This document shows, piece after piece, positions 52,782-63,092 of a DNA stretch of 64,000 nt. The first letter of the stretch is position 1, and every line of letters starts with the position of its first letter. The position numbers and the translations under genes were made by a program. The stretch lies in contig CANBHY010000004.1 in the NCBI GenBank assembly GCA_947368535.1, forward strand, positions 26,242 through 90,241, in the 5' to 3' direction. The DNA comes from an uncultured Clostridium sp. Its GTDB lineage: Bacteria; Bacillota; Clostridia; TANB77; CAG-508. Below the pieces are notes generated by a model. That model saw only the letters and a program-made list of their open reading frames with translations, ran no database searches and was not told the DNA's origin.

Positions 52782-55172
52782 TTATATCTTATCTTTCCTT
52801 AATAATCTTTCATAACTATGTATTCCAATAACACTTGGAATTGCTATATATAACCATTTTAGGCTACTATCCATAAGTATTATTTTACTTAAATTTAGTA
52901 TTTTATCTACACTTATTATATTTAAAAATTCAATACCTAACTTTGCTACTATTATAGGTACTAGCATTATTGTACTTGCCACTAATATAGTATAAGTTGT
53001 ATTTTTTAATTTTAATGAGATCCATAATATAAATAATATTATACTAATAAATATTATAAACCTTGCCAAATAGCATATAATTGTAAACCCTAATATACTA
53101 ATTCCAGAAGGTAAACTGCTAAAACTTCTTAAACTTGTTATACTTGCTGTAATATTGTCAAATCCATATATTTGTCCTATTTTAATTATTTCTGGTATTA
53201 TGCTAATCATAAAAATCATTAACCCTGTAATCAAACAAACTATTATTTTTGCTTTTGTAGTTGCTGTTTTTCCTTTAGGTGTTGTATTTAATATCTTATT
53301 CATTCCAGTTTTATATTCCATTACAAAAATGACTGAAAAAGCTATTTCTGCCATAACAATTAAATAAACATCACTTTCTATAAAAGCATTTTTATTTACT
53401 CTTAATAATTCATTATATCCTGTATCATAAACAAATTCTGCTTTTGGATTTTCTTTTATTTGTTCATATTGTTCTATTATTCTTAAAAATATTTCTTCGC
53501 TACTTAAAATTTCGTTATATGGTTCTTTGTATCTTATTGCTTCTTCTTTGCTTATTTCTCCATTTTGTACTTTTTCTTCTATATTTTCTATGGCGAGTTT
53601 TGCTTTTTCAAATTTCTCCTGTTCTTTAAGTATACTGTTTTCTTTTTCTTCTGTCAGTTTTCCACTAAATGTTTTCATGTAATTTTTGTATATATTCTCA
53701 CTAAAAGATATATTTTTGTTTGCATTATTCAAACTATATATTTGAATTACTGTAAAAAGTAGAAGAATAATAAGCACCTTATTTATTATCATCATTTTAT
53801 AAAGTTCACACCAAAAAATTTTTGTAAATATTCTTGGCTTAATGATCGTGATACTCTTTAGTCTTTTTAATAAACGATTCTCTGTAAGTCCTAAATCTTT
53901 TCTTTTGGTAAAAATCCAAATATTCGCAAATCCAAATATGAACAATAATATTATAGCAAAAAACAGACTTAAATGTAATATATTTTGCATATTTCCCATA
54001 ATATTTAGATTCATATATGTTTTATAGATACTATTTACTTCTATTAGATTTATAATATTAATTATTCTAAATACATTATATTTTGAAATAGGATCTATTG
54101 TTTTATATAACAAAAAGCTAATACCAAATATTAAAATTAAAGCAATATAATTTGAAGTATTATTCTTTGCTAGATTAGAAACCAATAATATCATAAGTGA
54201 TACTATAAAAAATACAGCTATTTTTGTAATTAAGAATAAAGCAATATATCCACCAATACTTATTTGCAATGTAGAATAAATAAATGTATTTATGGATTGT
54301 AGATTTGCACTTAAATCTCCATATCCTATTGTTATTCCATAATAAATAAAATTTACAGCATATAAAATAAGCGAAATAGCCAAAATCGCAATAAACATTA
54401 CAAAAATTTTTGACAAGATTGTTTTACATCTTCCGTTCTTTGTACTTTTAATAAGTGGAAATAAATTCTTTTCTCTTTCTTCATATATGATGATAGTTGC
54501 CATTACAAATATCATGAGAACTATGAAAATGTCTGTTATTCCCATGTTTGTAAAACTATCAATTCCTTTTGATGGAATATAATGCACTTCTACATTAAGC
54601 ATCTTCTCATAGTTTTTTGCTGTATCTTTTATGTTTTTATTTGAAAAATCATCTTCTGATTCTTGAAAAATTGAAATTGTTTCTAGGTCATCTGCTTTTT
54701 CTAAAATTCCAGTAATAGTATTTTTATAATTTTTACATTCATCATATTCTTTTTTGATTTCTTCAAAAAGTTCAAGTTCTTTTGCTTCATCGCCAGTATA
54801 TTTATAAGTTCTATTTTCATATTCATTTATGTATTTATCATAAAGTTCTTTATTTTCATTTTTTAGGCTTTCTGCAAATTCTCTTATATATTCACTCTCA
54901 CTATTTTTATTGTTTATTATATTAGTTATTATGCTAAAAGCATTGTTTCTTTCATACTCTTTATTTATTAGTTCTTCTTTTTCTGATTCTGGCAAATCCT
55001 TTAGTTCTTCATTTAAGATTTTATATGCCGAATATGGAATTTCATCTTTTTTTACAATATTTCCTGTATAAATTAGTATTACAGTATCTGCTAATACAAA
55101 TGCTAGTAATGTATATAAAAATAGTTTGCTTGTAAATATTTTTAAGAATTCATATTTAATGGTTCTACTCAA
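52782..55172 (-). CDS. ABC transporter permease (ABC-2 type)
   Basis: 796 residues in two similar halves, each with a first helix, a large Glu/Lys-rich extracytoplasmic domain and about five to six helices. The start is TTG at 55172 with AGGAGG ten bases upstream. Length and the double layout recall permeases for lantibiotic export or resistance. It partners the ATPase encoded just upstream. Confidence 0.88.
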   Translation of the reverse strand: MSRTIKYEFLKIFTSKLFLYTLLAFVLADTVILIYTGNIVKKDEIPYSAYKILNEELKDLPESEKEELINKEYERNNAFSIITNIINNKNSESEYIREFAESLKNENKELYDKYINEYENRTYKYTGDEAKELELFEEIKKEYDECKNYKNTITGILEKADDLETISIFQESEDDFSNKNIKDTAKNYEKMLNVEVHYIPSKGIDSFTNMGITDIFIVLMIFVMATIIIYEEREKNLFPLIKSTKNGRCKTILSKIFVMFIAILAISLILYAVNFIYYGITIGYGDLSANLQSINTFIYSTLQISIGGYIALFLITKIAVFFIVSLMILLVSNLAKNNTSNYIALILIFGISFLLYKTIDPISKYNVFRIINIINLIEVNSIYKTYMNLNIMGNMQNILHLSLFFAIILLFIFGFANIWIFTKRKDLGLTENRLLKRLKSITIIKPRIFTKIFWCELYKMMIINKVLIILLLFTVIQIYSLNNANKNISFSENIYKNYMKTFSGKLTEEKENSILKEQEKFEKAKLAIENIEEKVQNGEISKEEAIRYKEPYNEILSSEEIFLRIIEQYEQIKENPKAEFVYDTGYNELLRVNKNAFIESDVYLIVMAEIAFSVIFVMEYKTGMNKILNTTPKGKTATTKAKIIVCLITGLMIFMISIIPEIIKIGQIYGFDNITASITSLRSFSSLPSGISILGFTIICYLARFIIFISIILFILWISLKLKNTTYTILVASTIMLVPIIVAKLGIEFLNIISVDKILNLSKIILMDSSLKWLYIAIPSVIGIHSYERLLRKDKI

Positions 55173-55187
55173 ATTCTATTTTCCTCC

Positions 55188-55805
55188 TTATTCTCCAAAG
55201 ATATTCATATATACATCTTCTAAATTTCCATTTTTCGCATATTTCTTTATTAATTTCTCTGGTGTATCTTTTTCTTTTAATACTCCATTTTTCAGAATAA
55301 TAATCTCATTTGCAATGTTTTCTATATCTGGAACTATATGTGTTGCAATTATTACTATTTTGTCCTTTGCAAGTTCACTCATTATTTTTTTCACTCTAAT
55401 TCTCTCTTTTGGATCTAGTCCTGCCGTTGGTTCATCAAAGATAAGTAGTTTTGGATTTCCTATAATGGCTGTTGCAATTAATAATCTTTGTTTCATTCCT
55501 CCAGAATACATTTCAATTTTTTTGCCGAGTTCATCTTGTAAATTGACACTTTTACTTACTTTTTCAATTTGATTTTCTATATCTTCTTTTGGAATATCCT
55601 TTAATACTGCAATATAATTTAAAAATCTCTTTGCTGTAAAGCCATTGTATAATCCTTGCCCCTGTGGCATATATCCTAATATTTCTCTATATTTTGCACC
55701 TAATACATTACTTTCTTGTCCGTTCCATAAGATTTTTCCTGTATCTGCATTTAAGTTGTCTGTTATAATATTCATTAATGTACTTTTCCCTGCTCCATTT
55801 GGTCC
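55188..55805 (-). CDS. ABC transporter ATPase, downstream (+1) frame
   Basis: 205 residues read in the +1 frame from the GGA at 55805. It begins GPNGAGKSTLMN, the rest of the Walker A motif. LGYMPQGQGLYNG (Q loop), SGGMKQRLLIA (ABC signature), LLIFDEPTAGLDP (Walker B and D loop) and ATHIV (H switch) follow. It has everything needed for ATP hydrolysis except the first strands, which lie in the upstream frame. A start inside the Walker A Ser-Thr-Leu-Met region would give a dead protein, so full function needs the frameshift. Confidence 0.92.
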   Translation of the reverse strand, partial: GPNGAGKSTLMNIITDNLNADTGKILWNGQESNVLGAKYREILGYMPQGQGLYNGFTAKRFLNYIAVLKDIPKEDIENQIEKVSKSVNLQDELGKKIEMYSGGMKQRLLIATAIIGNPKLLIFDEPTAGLDPKERIRVKKIMSELAKDKIVIIATHIVPDIENIANEIIILKNGVLKEKDTPEKLIKKYAKNGNLEDVYMNIFGE

Positions 55806-55902
55806 GAAGTAGCCCTACCAATCCATTTTCTAGTTTAAAATTTATATTATCAAGTGCCTTTTTTTCATTATAGCTTTTGCTTAAATTAATTACTTCTAAC
55901 AT
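55708..55902 (-). CDS. ABC transporter ATPase, upstream (0) frame
   Basis: 32 residues precede the CGG codon: an N-terminal strand MLEVINLSKSYNEKKALDNI and then NFKLENGLVGLL, the normal beginning of an ABC ATPase. Past CGG the 0 frame carries 31 more unrelated residues to TAA at 55708. With the shift the full protein is about 237 residues, a typical length. AAGGAGAG precedes the ATG. Confidence 0.88.
   Translation of the reverse strand: MLEVINLSKSYNEKKALDNINFKLENGLVGLLRTKWSREKYINEYYNRQLKCRYRKNLMERTRK
55804..55806 (-). other. In-frame CGG-A recoding site 3, inside Walker A
   Basis: Codon 33 is CGG followed by A. The +1 reading gives LVGLL-GPNGAGKST, with the conserved Gly of Walker A at the shift point. 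Decoding as Arg would break the motif, so this site most clearly shows that GGA (Gly) is what is needed. Confidence 0.85.
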
Positions 55903-55920
55903 AGTTCTCTCCTTATATTT

Positions 55921-56547
55921 TTAAGTATTTTTCATACTTATATATTCTGGTTTTGAATTCCAATAATCTTCTTTCTTTATTAATCCATAGTTTTCTTTTT
56001 CTATGTCTTGTTGTTTTGTACCTGCCCAAGTTGTGTATTCAGCTCCCATTTCATATCCTGTTCTTACAAAGTAAAATTCCTCGTTTTCAGCTAATATTTC
56101 TACCAAATATCTATTTTTATCAAATAGTTTAAATTCTTTGCTTTCTTTTGTTTCTAAGTCTATATAATACGCTTTATCTATTTTTGCTTCACTTCCTGTG
56201 TAATAGCAATATTGTAATTTGTTATCATATATTCCATTTAGACTTACTCCTCCTTTTGGTAAATCGCATAATGTTTGTTTTTGTTTTGTTTCTAAATCGA
56301 TATACTCTATTTTTTGTCCTTTATCTGCTACAAAATAAACTTTACCATTTGCATATTGTATGCCATTTATATTTTTATTAACATCTTGATAAATTTCTGT
56401 TTCTGTCTTGTTAGATAAATCAAAAAGTTTTATTTTTTTAGTAGAATTTCTTAAATTTTCTAAGTCTTTATCATCATTGTTTAAAAATTTTTCTGGATCT
56501 TCTTTATATACAATTTCTTCCCAAACTATTTTTCTATTATATATTCC
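55921..56547 (-). CDS. Secreted propeller-like protein, downstream (+1) frame
   Basis: 208 residues read from the GGA at 56547 to TAA at 55921, open throughout. It continues the repeat pattern of the upstream frame: GIYNRKIVWEE, NGIQYANGKVYFVAD, YIDLETKQKQTL, GSEAKIDKAYYIDL. These alternate a strand with a YIDLETK-type turn as in propeller blades. No start or ribosome site supports separate translation at the frame's beginning. Confidence 0.82.
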   Translation of the reverse strand, partial: GIYNRKIVWEEIVYKEDPEKFLNNDDKDLENLRNSTKKIKLFDLSNKTETEIYQDVNKNINGIQYANGKVYFVADKGQKIEYIDLETKQKQTLCDLPKGGVSLNGIYDNKLQYCYYTGSEAKIDKAYYIDLETKESKEFKLFDKNRYLVEILAENEEFYFVRTGYEMGAEYTTWAGTKQQDIEKENYGLIKKEDYWNSKPEYISMKNT

Positions 56548-57274
56548 GAATAATACTTCTGTTTTTACTATTAAATATTTCTTCGTATTTTTTTGTTTCT
56601 AAGTTTATCTTTACTAAATCTCGATTTGTTTCCATTGATGTATAAGAAGATTTTGCAATTTCTATTGATTTGCTTTTCAAAAAGAATGTATATAAATTAT
56701 TTCCTTCAAATATGAAACTTGAAGTAAGTTCTACTCCGGATGGACATTCAAATAGTTTTGTTTTATTTGTGCCATCTAAATTCATTCTATATATGATAGG
56801 TGTTGAACCTCCTGTTTGATCCAAAGCTGTGCCATCTTCTTCGAAATTAAGGCTTACTGTTACACTACTTCCACTACCTGATACTAAATATAAATAGTTA
56901 TTATATACAAATAAGTCATTTGATTCTGCCATCTCTAAATATGAACTACAATCTTCTGTATCATGCTTACAATTTGGCTTATTACACAAATAAATTTCTT
57001 TTTTTGCAGAATAATCAAAATATTTTATGTTTCTTCTATCATCCTCATCTTTAATATAATAATAGCCTTTGTCAAAATTACTTATTTTTCCTGGTTCAAT
57101 ATATACCATCTTTGCATTTGTATTGTTTGCATTAGAAGATATTATTTTGTTATCCTTTAATTCTCCCATAATTTGGGTACTTATTTTTGTTTTTTCTTCT
57201 TTAGGAATCAAAAGAAATCCTATTCCTCCTAATAGAATAATTACAATAATTACAATAATTACTTTTTTTGACAT
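56537..57274 (-). CDS. Secreted propeller-like protein, upstream (0) frame
   Basis: 242 residues precede CGG, from the ATG at 57274 (AGGAGG upstream; a longer frame to 57295 is less likely). One N-terminal membrane or signal helix (about 3-21) and no lipobox. YYYIKDEDDRRNIKYFDY, EIYLCNKPNCKHDTEDCSSY (a Cys/His cluster) and YRMNLDGTNKTKLFECPSGV are of the DUF5050-like propeller type. The full protein would be about 450 residues. First gene of the ABC/two-component operon, so it may help sense or bind the ligand. Confidence 0.8.
   Translation of the reverse strand: MSKKVIIVIIVIILLGGIGFLLIPKEEKTKISTQIMGELKDNKIISSNANNTNAKMVYIEPGKISNFDKGYYYIKDEDDRRNIKYFDYSAKKEIYLCNKPNCKHDTEDCSSYLEMAESNDLFVYNNYLYLVSGSGSSVTVSLNFEEDGTALDQTGGSTPIIYRMNLDGTNKTKLFECPSGVELTSSFIFEGNNLYTFFLKSKSIEIAKSSYTSMETNRDLVKINLETKKYEEIFNSKNRSIIRNI
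56546..56548 (-). other. In-frame CGG-A recoding site 4
   Basis: CGG followed by A; the +1 reading gives SII-GIYNRKIVWEE and 208 residues of matching repeats. The 0 frame ends after three codons. Confidence 0.75.
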
Positions 57275-57311
57275 ATTTTTTCCTCCTAAAATCATAAAAT
57301 TAGCATAAAAA

Positions 57312-57344
57312 ATTTCAATGCTAAATTTATTCTAGCATTGAAAT
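57312..57344 (-). terminator. Terminator after the recombinase remnant
   Basis: Perfect 12-bp stem (57312-57323 with 57333-57344), then TTTTTT on the minus strand. Confidence 0.85.
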
Positions 57345-57348
57345 ATAT

Positions 57349-58295
<947 letters not shown>

Positions 58296-58341
58296 CTATA
58301 AATGTTCCTCCTTCCAAATTATGAATAGAAAGGCAACTAAA

Positions 58342-58379
58342 AAAGTGCCACATAGCATAGGTTTGGCTATTAGCACTTT
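58342..58379 (-). terminator. Terminator of the 42-residue ORF
   Basis: AAAGTGC pairs with GCACTTT (58342-58348 with 58373-58379), with an inner ATAGC/GCTAT helix, then TTTT on the minus strand. Confidence 0.7.
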
Positions 58380-58502
58380 AGAGTTTTATATTTATTATTA
58401 ACTATCTCTATAATTCTCTTAAAAAACACAAATAAACCAATATAGCATAATTTGTTATTTATGATTACTCTATGGGGCTCTACATACTCTAAATTCGTAT
58501 GT

Positions 58503-58667
<165 letters not shown>

Positions 58668-58679
58668 TCAAAAAAAAGT

Positions 58680-58697
58680 CCAACTCCTAAGAGTTGG
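58680..58697 (-). terminator. Terminator of the tRNA-Leu transcript
   Basis: 7-bp stem (58680-58686 with 58691-58697) with CTAA loop, then a long run of T on the minus strand. Confidence 0.9.
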
Positions 58698-58783
58698 AAT
58701 AAGATTTTTGTGTCCATCAAATTTTTATAGTCTTAAAATTAAGTTATATCAAGGCTTTCAAAAAGTTCGACGAAAATTGTCTG

Positions 58784-58870
58784 TGGTGCCGGTGGTGGGA
58801 CTCGAACCCACACGCCCGTGAAGGCAACAGATTTTGAGTCTGCCTCGTCTACCAATTCCAACACACCGGC
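58784..58870 (-). tRNA. tRNA-Leu (anticodon CAA)
   Basis: 87 bases including an encoded CCA. Acceptor stem GCCGGTG (58864-58870) pairs with CACCGGC (58788-58794). The anticodon loop CTCAAAA gives CAA for the codon TTG. A long variable arm marks it as class II, as for Leu, and GTTCGAGTCC is the T loop. It is the only tRNA in the window. Confidence 0.97.
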
Positions 58871-58887
58871 ATATTTATTGCTTTTCA

Positions 58888-58916
58888 ATAATAACAAATT
58901 TAAATATTAAAATCAA
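58888..58916 (-). promoter_or_regulatory. Promoter of tRNA-Leu
   Basis: Minus-strand TTGATT (58911-58916), 17-base spacer, TATTAT (58888-58893), about 17 bases before the tRNA. Confidence 0.7.
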
Positions 58917-58937
58917 GTATTTTTGCTTTATAAATTT

Positions 58938-58978
58938 GTTTTGCGGGTTGATTTTTTGATTTAATCAACCCACAAAAT
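58938..58978 (-). terminator. Hairpin after argS
   Basis: Long stem: TTTTGCGGGTTGATT pairs with AATCAACCCACAAAA. No T-run follows, so it may be a weak terminator or 3' stabiliser. Confidence 0.6.
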
Positions 58979-59003
58979 TATTGTTTTTCTCACCCTATTA
59001 ATA

Positions 59004-60710
59004 TTACATCTTATCTGGCATTTGTATTCCTAATAGTGATGCCCCTGTTTTTAATACTGTTCCTACTGCATATGTTAAGAAAATCCTTGCATTTTGAACT
59101 TCTTTATCATCTACTAATACTTTATTATTATTATAAAAATTGCTATAATTTTGTGCTAATTCTATTAAGTATCTTGCAAGTATTGCTGGCTCGTTTTTAT
59201 CTACTGTTACTTCTAAAGTTTCTTTAAATGCATATAGTGATTTTAAAACTTTTATTGAGCTGTCATCTGTTAAAAATTCATATTTTATTTCTGATGCTTT
59301 TGGTAATTTTTCTACTTTTTCTAAAACGCTTTTTGTACGTACATATGTATATTGTATATATGGTCCTGTTTCTCCTTGGAAGTTTAACGCTGTATTCCAA
59401 TCAAAAATTTGGTCTTTATTATTGGTTGTTGATAATGTATTAAATGCAATTGCAGCTATTCCAACTTTTTTAGCTACCTCATCTTTGTTTTCTATATCAG
59501 GATTTTTTTCTGTAACTATTTCTTTTGCTTTTTCTATAGTTTCATTTAATAAGTCTTCTATTTTTACAACATTTCCCAAACGTGTAGACATTTTTCCTGT
59601 AGGCAGTTGTACCATTCCATATGAAACATGTTTTAATCCTTTAGCGTATTTTTCGTCTACTAAGTATTTGGCAACAGCAAATACTTGTTTAAAGTGTAGA
59701 TTTTGTTCATATGCTACGATATATAGACATTTATCAAAATCATATGTTCTAGCCCTGTACAGAATTGCTGCTAGATCCCTTGTTGCATATATTGATGATC
59801 CATCTGCTTTTTTAACTATACATGGTGTTTCTATTCCTTCATCAGTTAAATCTACTATTATTGCTCCTTCTGACTCTGTTAATTTTCCCTTTGCATTTAA
59901 AGTTGATATAACTTCGTCCATTTTATCTGAGTAAAATGATTCTCCATTAAGCGAATCAAATTTTACATCTAGCAAGTTATATATTTTATCAAATTCTTGT
60001 AAGCTTAAGTTTTTAAAGTTTTCCCATAAATTTCTACAGTATTCGTCATTCTCTTCTAATAATTTAAAATTTTCTCTGCATCTTTCTAAAACTTCTTCGT
60101 CTTCTTTGCATAGATTATTTATTCTTACATACATATCCATCATTTTATTTATAGGATCTTGTGTTAAATCGTATTCTTTTCCCCATAATTTGTATGCTTC
60201 TATCATTTTTCCAAATTGAGTACCATAGTCTCCTAGATGGTTTATTCCTGTTGTGTTGTATCCTAAATATTTGTAAATTCTATATAACGCATTTCCGATT
60301 AATGTTGTACGAAGGTGTCCTATGTGGAATGGTTTAGCTATGTTTGGTGATGAATACTCTACTATTATATTTTTTCCGTTTCCTTCATCACTTTTTCCAT
60401 ATTCTTCTTTTTGTTCTTCAATCTCTTTTAATACTTCTTCTACTAATTTCTCATTATTAATATAGAAGTTTAAATATCCTGATTTTTCTTCTATTCTTTC
60501 TATGTATTCGTCTGTAGTAATTTTGTCTTTTATTTCTTCAGCTATCATTACTGGTGATTTTTTTAATATTTTTGCTAATTTGAAGCATGGAAATGCAAAG
60601 TCTCCCATATCGCTTTGTGGTGGTATTTCTATATAGCTTTCTATTTCTGTTTTGCTTATTTGCACTGCCCATGATATTTTTTCTGCTATTAGTTTTGTAT
60701 AATTAACCAT
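59004..60710 (-). CDS. argS: Arginine-tRNA ligase
   Basis: 568 residues. Arg-type N-terminal Add-1 domain (about 1-105), then the class I signature SSPNIAKPFHIGHLR (HIGH at residues about 134-137) and a later KMSTRLGNVV (KMSKS-like). The DALR anticodon-binding domain ends the protein (ARYLIELAQNYSNFYNN). It charges tRNA(Arg), the partner of the CGG codons discussed here. A weak AAGGAA precedes the start. Confidence 0.96.
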   Translation of the reverse strand: MVNYTKLIAEKISWAVQISKTEIESYIEIPPQSDMGDFAFPCFKLAKILKKSPVMIAEEIKDKITTDEYIERIEEKSGYLNFYINNEKLVEEVLKEIEEQKEEYGKSDEGNGKNIIVEYSSPNIAKPFHIGHLRTTLIGNALYRIYKYLGYNTTGINHLGDYGTQFGKMIEAYKLWGKEYDLTQDPINKMMDMYVRINNLCKEDEEVLERCRENFKLLEENDEYCRNLWENFKNLSLQEFDKIYNLLDVKFDSLNGESFYSDKMDEVISTLNAKGKLTESEGAIIVDLTDEGIETPCIVKKADGSSIYATRDLAAILYRARTYDFDKCLYIVAYEQNLHFKQVFAVAKYLVDEKYAKGLKHVSYGMVQLPTGKMSTRLGNVVKIEDLLNETIEKAKEIVTEKNPDIENKDEVAKKVGIAAIAFNTLSTTNNKDQIFDWNTALNFQGETGPYIQYTYVRTKSVLEKVEKLPKASEIKYEFLTDDSSIKVLKSLYAFKETLEVTVDKNEPAILARYLIELAQNYSNFYNNNKVLVDDKEVQNARIFLTYAVGTVLKTGASLLGIQMPDKM

Positions 60711-60743
60711 ATATTATCATTCCTTTTTGCTAAAAATCCAAAT

Positions 60744-60771
60744 AGAGCTTGATGTGTTTTAATCAAGCTCT
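60744..60771 (-). terminator. Hairpin after the phosphofructokinase gene
   Basis: Perfect 10-bp stem (60744-60753 with 60762-60771), with a loosely T-rich minus-strand tail. Confidence 0.7.
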
Positions 60772-60781
60772 TTGGTTATCT

Positions 60782-61927
60782 TTATTTATCTCCTAAACAA
60801 ATTCCAATATTTCTTGCTGTTTTTAGTAAATCATCATCTTCTGTAACTAGTCTTACATTACTTGTGTCAGTTCCACCTTGAACTGCTCCTAGTTCTTTGT
60901 TGTCTCCAACAACTTCTTCTAGTGGAACAGAAGATAATTTTCCGTTTTGTAATACTGTTAAAACTCCGAATTTTCCTTCCATAGCAAGTTCCATTGCTTT
61001 TGCTCCATATTTTGTTGAAAGTACTCTATCATATGCTGTTGGTGTTCCACCTCTTTGCATATATCCTAAAACTGTACATCTTGATTCTAGTCCTGTTAAG
61101 TTTTCTAACTCTTTTGCTACTTTTGCTCCTATTCCTCCGAATTTTACACTTATTCCTGCTGCTGCATCTAGTCCTTCTTCAAGATGTGTTGCTCCTTCCC
61201 CGTTTTTTGGAGCTGCACCTTCTGAAACTACTACTATACTGAAGTTTTTACCTCTGGCTTGTCTTCTTTTTATTGCTTCTGCTGCATATTTTAAATCATA
61301 TGGTATTTCTGGGATTAATGCTATATCTGCTCCTCCAGAAATTGCTGATTCTAAGGCTATCCAACCAGCATATCTACCCATAACTTCTAATACCATTATT
61401 CTATTATGTGTTTCTGCTGTTGTATGAAGTCTATCTATTGCTTCTGTTGCAACTGATACCGCGGTATTGTATCCGAATGTTATGTCTGTGCATGCAACAT
61501 CGTTATCTATTGTTTTTGGTACTCCGATTGTATTTATACCTTTTAAGAATAGATCTCTAGCAGATTTTTGTGTGCTGTCTCCTCCTAATGTGAATACACA
61601 ATCAAATCCTGCATCTTTTACATTTTGAACACATTGATCTGATAGATCTTCATATGTTACTGTTCCATCTTCGTGTTCTACTTTATAATGAAATACTATT
61701 GCATTTGTTGATGAACCAATAATTGATCCTCCTTTTGCTATAATTCCTGAAGCTATTGGATTACCATCTAATCTAATATATTCGTTTTTTACTAATCCTC
61801 TGTATCCGTCTAAGTATCCGTAACATTCTATTTTGTTCTCTTGTGCTGTTCTCATTATTCCTCTTATTACGGCATTAAATCCTGATACGTCTCCTCCGTT
61901 AGCTAATATTGCAACTTTTTTAACCAT
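60782..61927 (-). CDS. pfkA: 6-phosphofructokinase
   Basis: 381 residues, longer than E. coli PfkA (320). ILANGGDVSGFNAVIR is the first nucleotide loop, LGGDSTQKSA the second, and GVPKTIDNDV the third; MGRYAGWIAL and PEIPYDL bind the sugar phosphate. ATP-type enzymes usually have GGDG and PGTID, PPi-type GGDD and PKTID. This protein has GGDS with PKTID, so phosphate-donor specificity is unclear. It phosphorylates fructose 6-phosphate in glycolysis. GGAGGAGG precedes the start. Confidence 0.92.
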   Translation of the reverse strand: MVKKVAILANGGDVSGFNAVIRGIMRTAQENKIECYGYLDGYRGLVKNEYIRLDGNPIASGIIAKGGSIIGSSTNAIVFHYKVEHEDGTVTYEDLSDQCVQNVKDAGFDCVFTLGGDSTQKSARDLFLKGINTIGVPKTIDNDVACTDITFGYNTAVSVATEAIDRLHTTAETHNRIMVLEVMGRYAGWIALESAISGGADIALIPEIPYDLKYAAEAIKRRQARGKNFSIVVVSEGAAPKNGEGATHLEEGLDAAAGISVKFGGIGAKVAKELENLTGLESRCTVLGYMQRGGTPTAYDRVLSTKYGAKAMELAMEGKFGVLTVLQNGKLSSVPLEEVVGDNKELGAVQGGTDTSNVRLVTEDDDLLKTARNIGICLGDK

Positions 61928-61952
61928 TTTTTTATTCCTCCTCCAAAAATGT

Positions 61953-62540
61953 TTATTTTTCTTTTATTACGTCATCTTTATCTTCTGCATTTTTTATTTT
62001 TATATATTTATATAGTGTATATGCCACAAATGGTAATTGGCCAAATACTCCTATAGTTATTAATGTATAAAAACATGCTGGTATTGGTAGCATTATAATT
62101 AATATTGCTACCCTTATTATTATTGATAACCAGTTTTTTATGTTTGGTATAACTTTTTTAACTATCAGGTCTGATATTATTACATACATCATAATCGCTA
62201 TTATAGATCCTGATATTCCGATAGTTTCAATTAGTATTATGCTTCCTTTACTATGTTTAAAAATCTGAGCATAATTTTCTTGTAGCTTTTGCATTGTTGA
62301 TAAAGCTTTTTCTTTGCTTTCATAATAGTTAGGTATTTCTTTTCCTTCTGTTTTTCTTTTTTCCATTTCTTCATTAAATTGTTCTTCTGTTGTTCCTTGA
62401 ATTGTTTCTGTTATTTGATCAATTGTATCTAGTTCTTTTCTTAGTTGTTGTTCTACAATACTTGCAAGAATTGTAGATATTATCAATATAATAACAATTA
62501 TATTTAATCTTTTTTTATATTTGTTTGATTCTAACTCCAT
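61953..62540 (-). CDS. Membrane protein of unknown function
   Basis: 195 residues. Helix 1 near 11-28, an acidic helical extracellular region about 35-95 (EEQFNEEMEKRK), then three helices between about 98 and 178 and a charged tail (KNAEDKDDVIKEK). No family recognised. AAAAAAGGAG precedes the ATG. Confidence 0.7.
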   Translation of the reverse strand: MELESNKYKKRLNIIVIILIISTILASIVEQQLRKELDTIDQITETIQGTTEEQFNEEMEKRKTEGKEIPNYYESKEKALSTMQKLQENYAQIFKHSKGSIILIETIGISGSIIAIMMYVIISDLIVKKVIPNIKNWLSIIIRVAILIIMLPIPACFYTLITIGVFGQLPFVAYTLYKYIKIKNAEDKDDVIKEK

Positions 62541-62633
62541 ATTTTATGCTCCTTTTTTAGTTTTACATATTAGTAAAGTCAGACTTTCGTTCGTTTTTCA
62601 ATTATATTATATATATATTTTTTTTGCAATAAT

Positions 62634-63092
62634 TTATTTGTTTGTTATTGTAATATTTTGTCCTTCTATTTCAAATTCTTTTTCGATTATATTTTGAATT
62701 TGCGCTACTTGTTCTGGTTTTAATACATCACTTTTTACTATTACACTTATTCCATTGTTGTTTTTAAATATTACTACATCTTCAAAACCTTTTATTTTTA
62801 TTAGACTTTCTGCACTATCTATAGACTTTTTTTCGTTTACTATGGCTGATATTTCATTTTGAGCTATTGTTTTTTGATCATTACTAATATTGTTGTTTGC
62901 TAATATATCTTCATATATTTCTAAATTTTCAGAATATGTATTGTTTCTTTTCATTTTGCTTTCTAAGAAAAATTCTGTTTGATTATTTTCTTCCGCTTCT
63001 TCTGTATTTTCTGTATTGCTTTCTACTACATTGTTTTCACTATCATTTTCTTCTGTATTATTACTGCTTACTAAAGTTGCTTCTCCTAGTCC
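62634..63092 (-). CDS. spoIIIAH: SpoIIIAH, downstream (+1) frame
   Basis: 152 residues read from the GGA at 63092. GLGEATLVSS starts it, then an Asn/Glu-rich linker, FFLESKMKRNNT, a helical segment with EDILANNNISNDQKTIAQ, and the ring-forming YscJ/FliF-like domain IKIKGFEDVVIFKNNNGISV followed by LKPEQVAQIQNIIEKEF. These are SpoIIIAH's characteristic parts. An ATG at 62954 could start only a truncated form without the membrane helix, which would be useless for the forespore channel. Confidence 0.92.
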   Translation of the reverse strand, partial: GLGEATLVSSNNTEENDSENNVVESNTENTEEAEENNQTEFFLESKMKRNNTYSENLEIYEDILANNNISNDQKTIAQNEISAIVNEKKSIDSAESLIKIKGFEDVVIFKNNNGISVIVKSDVLKPEQVAQIQNIIEKEFEIEGQNITITNK

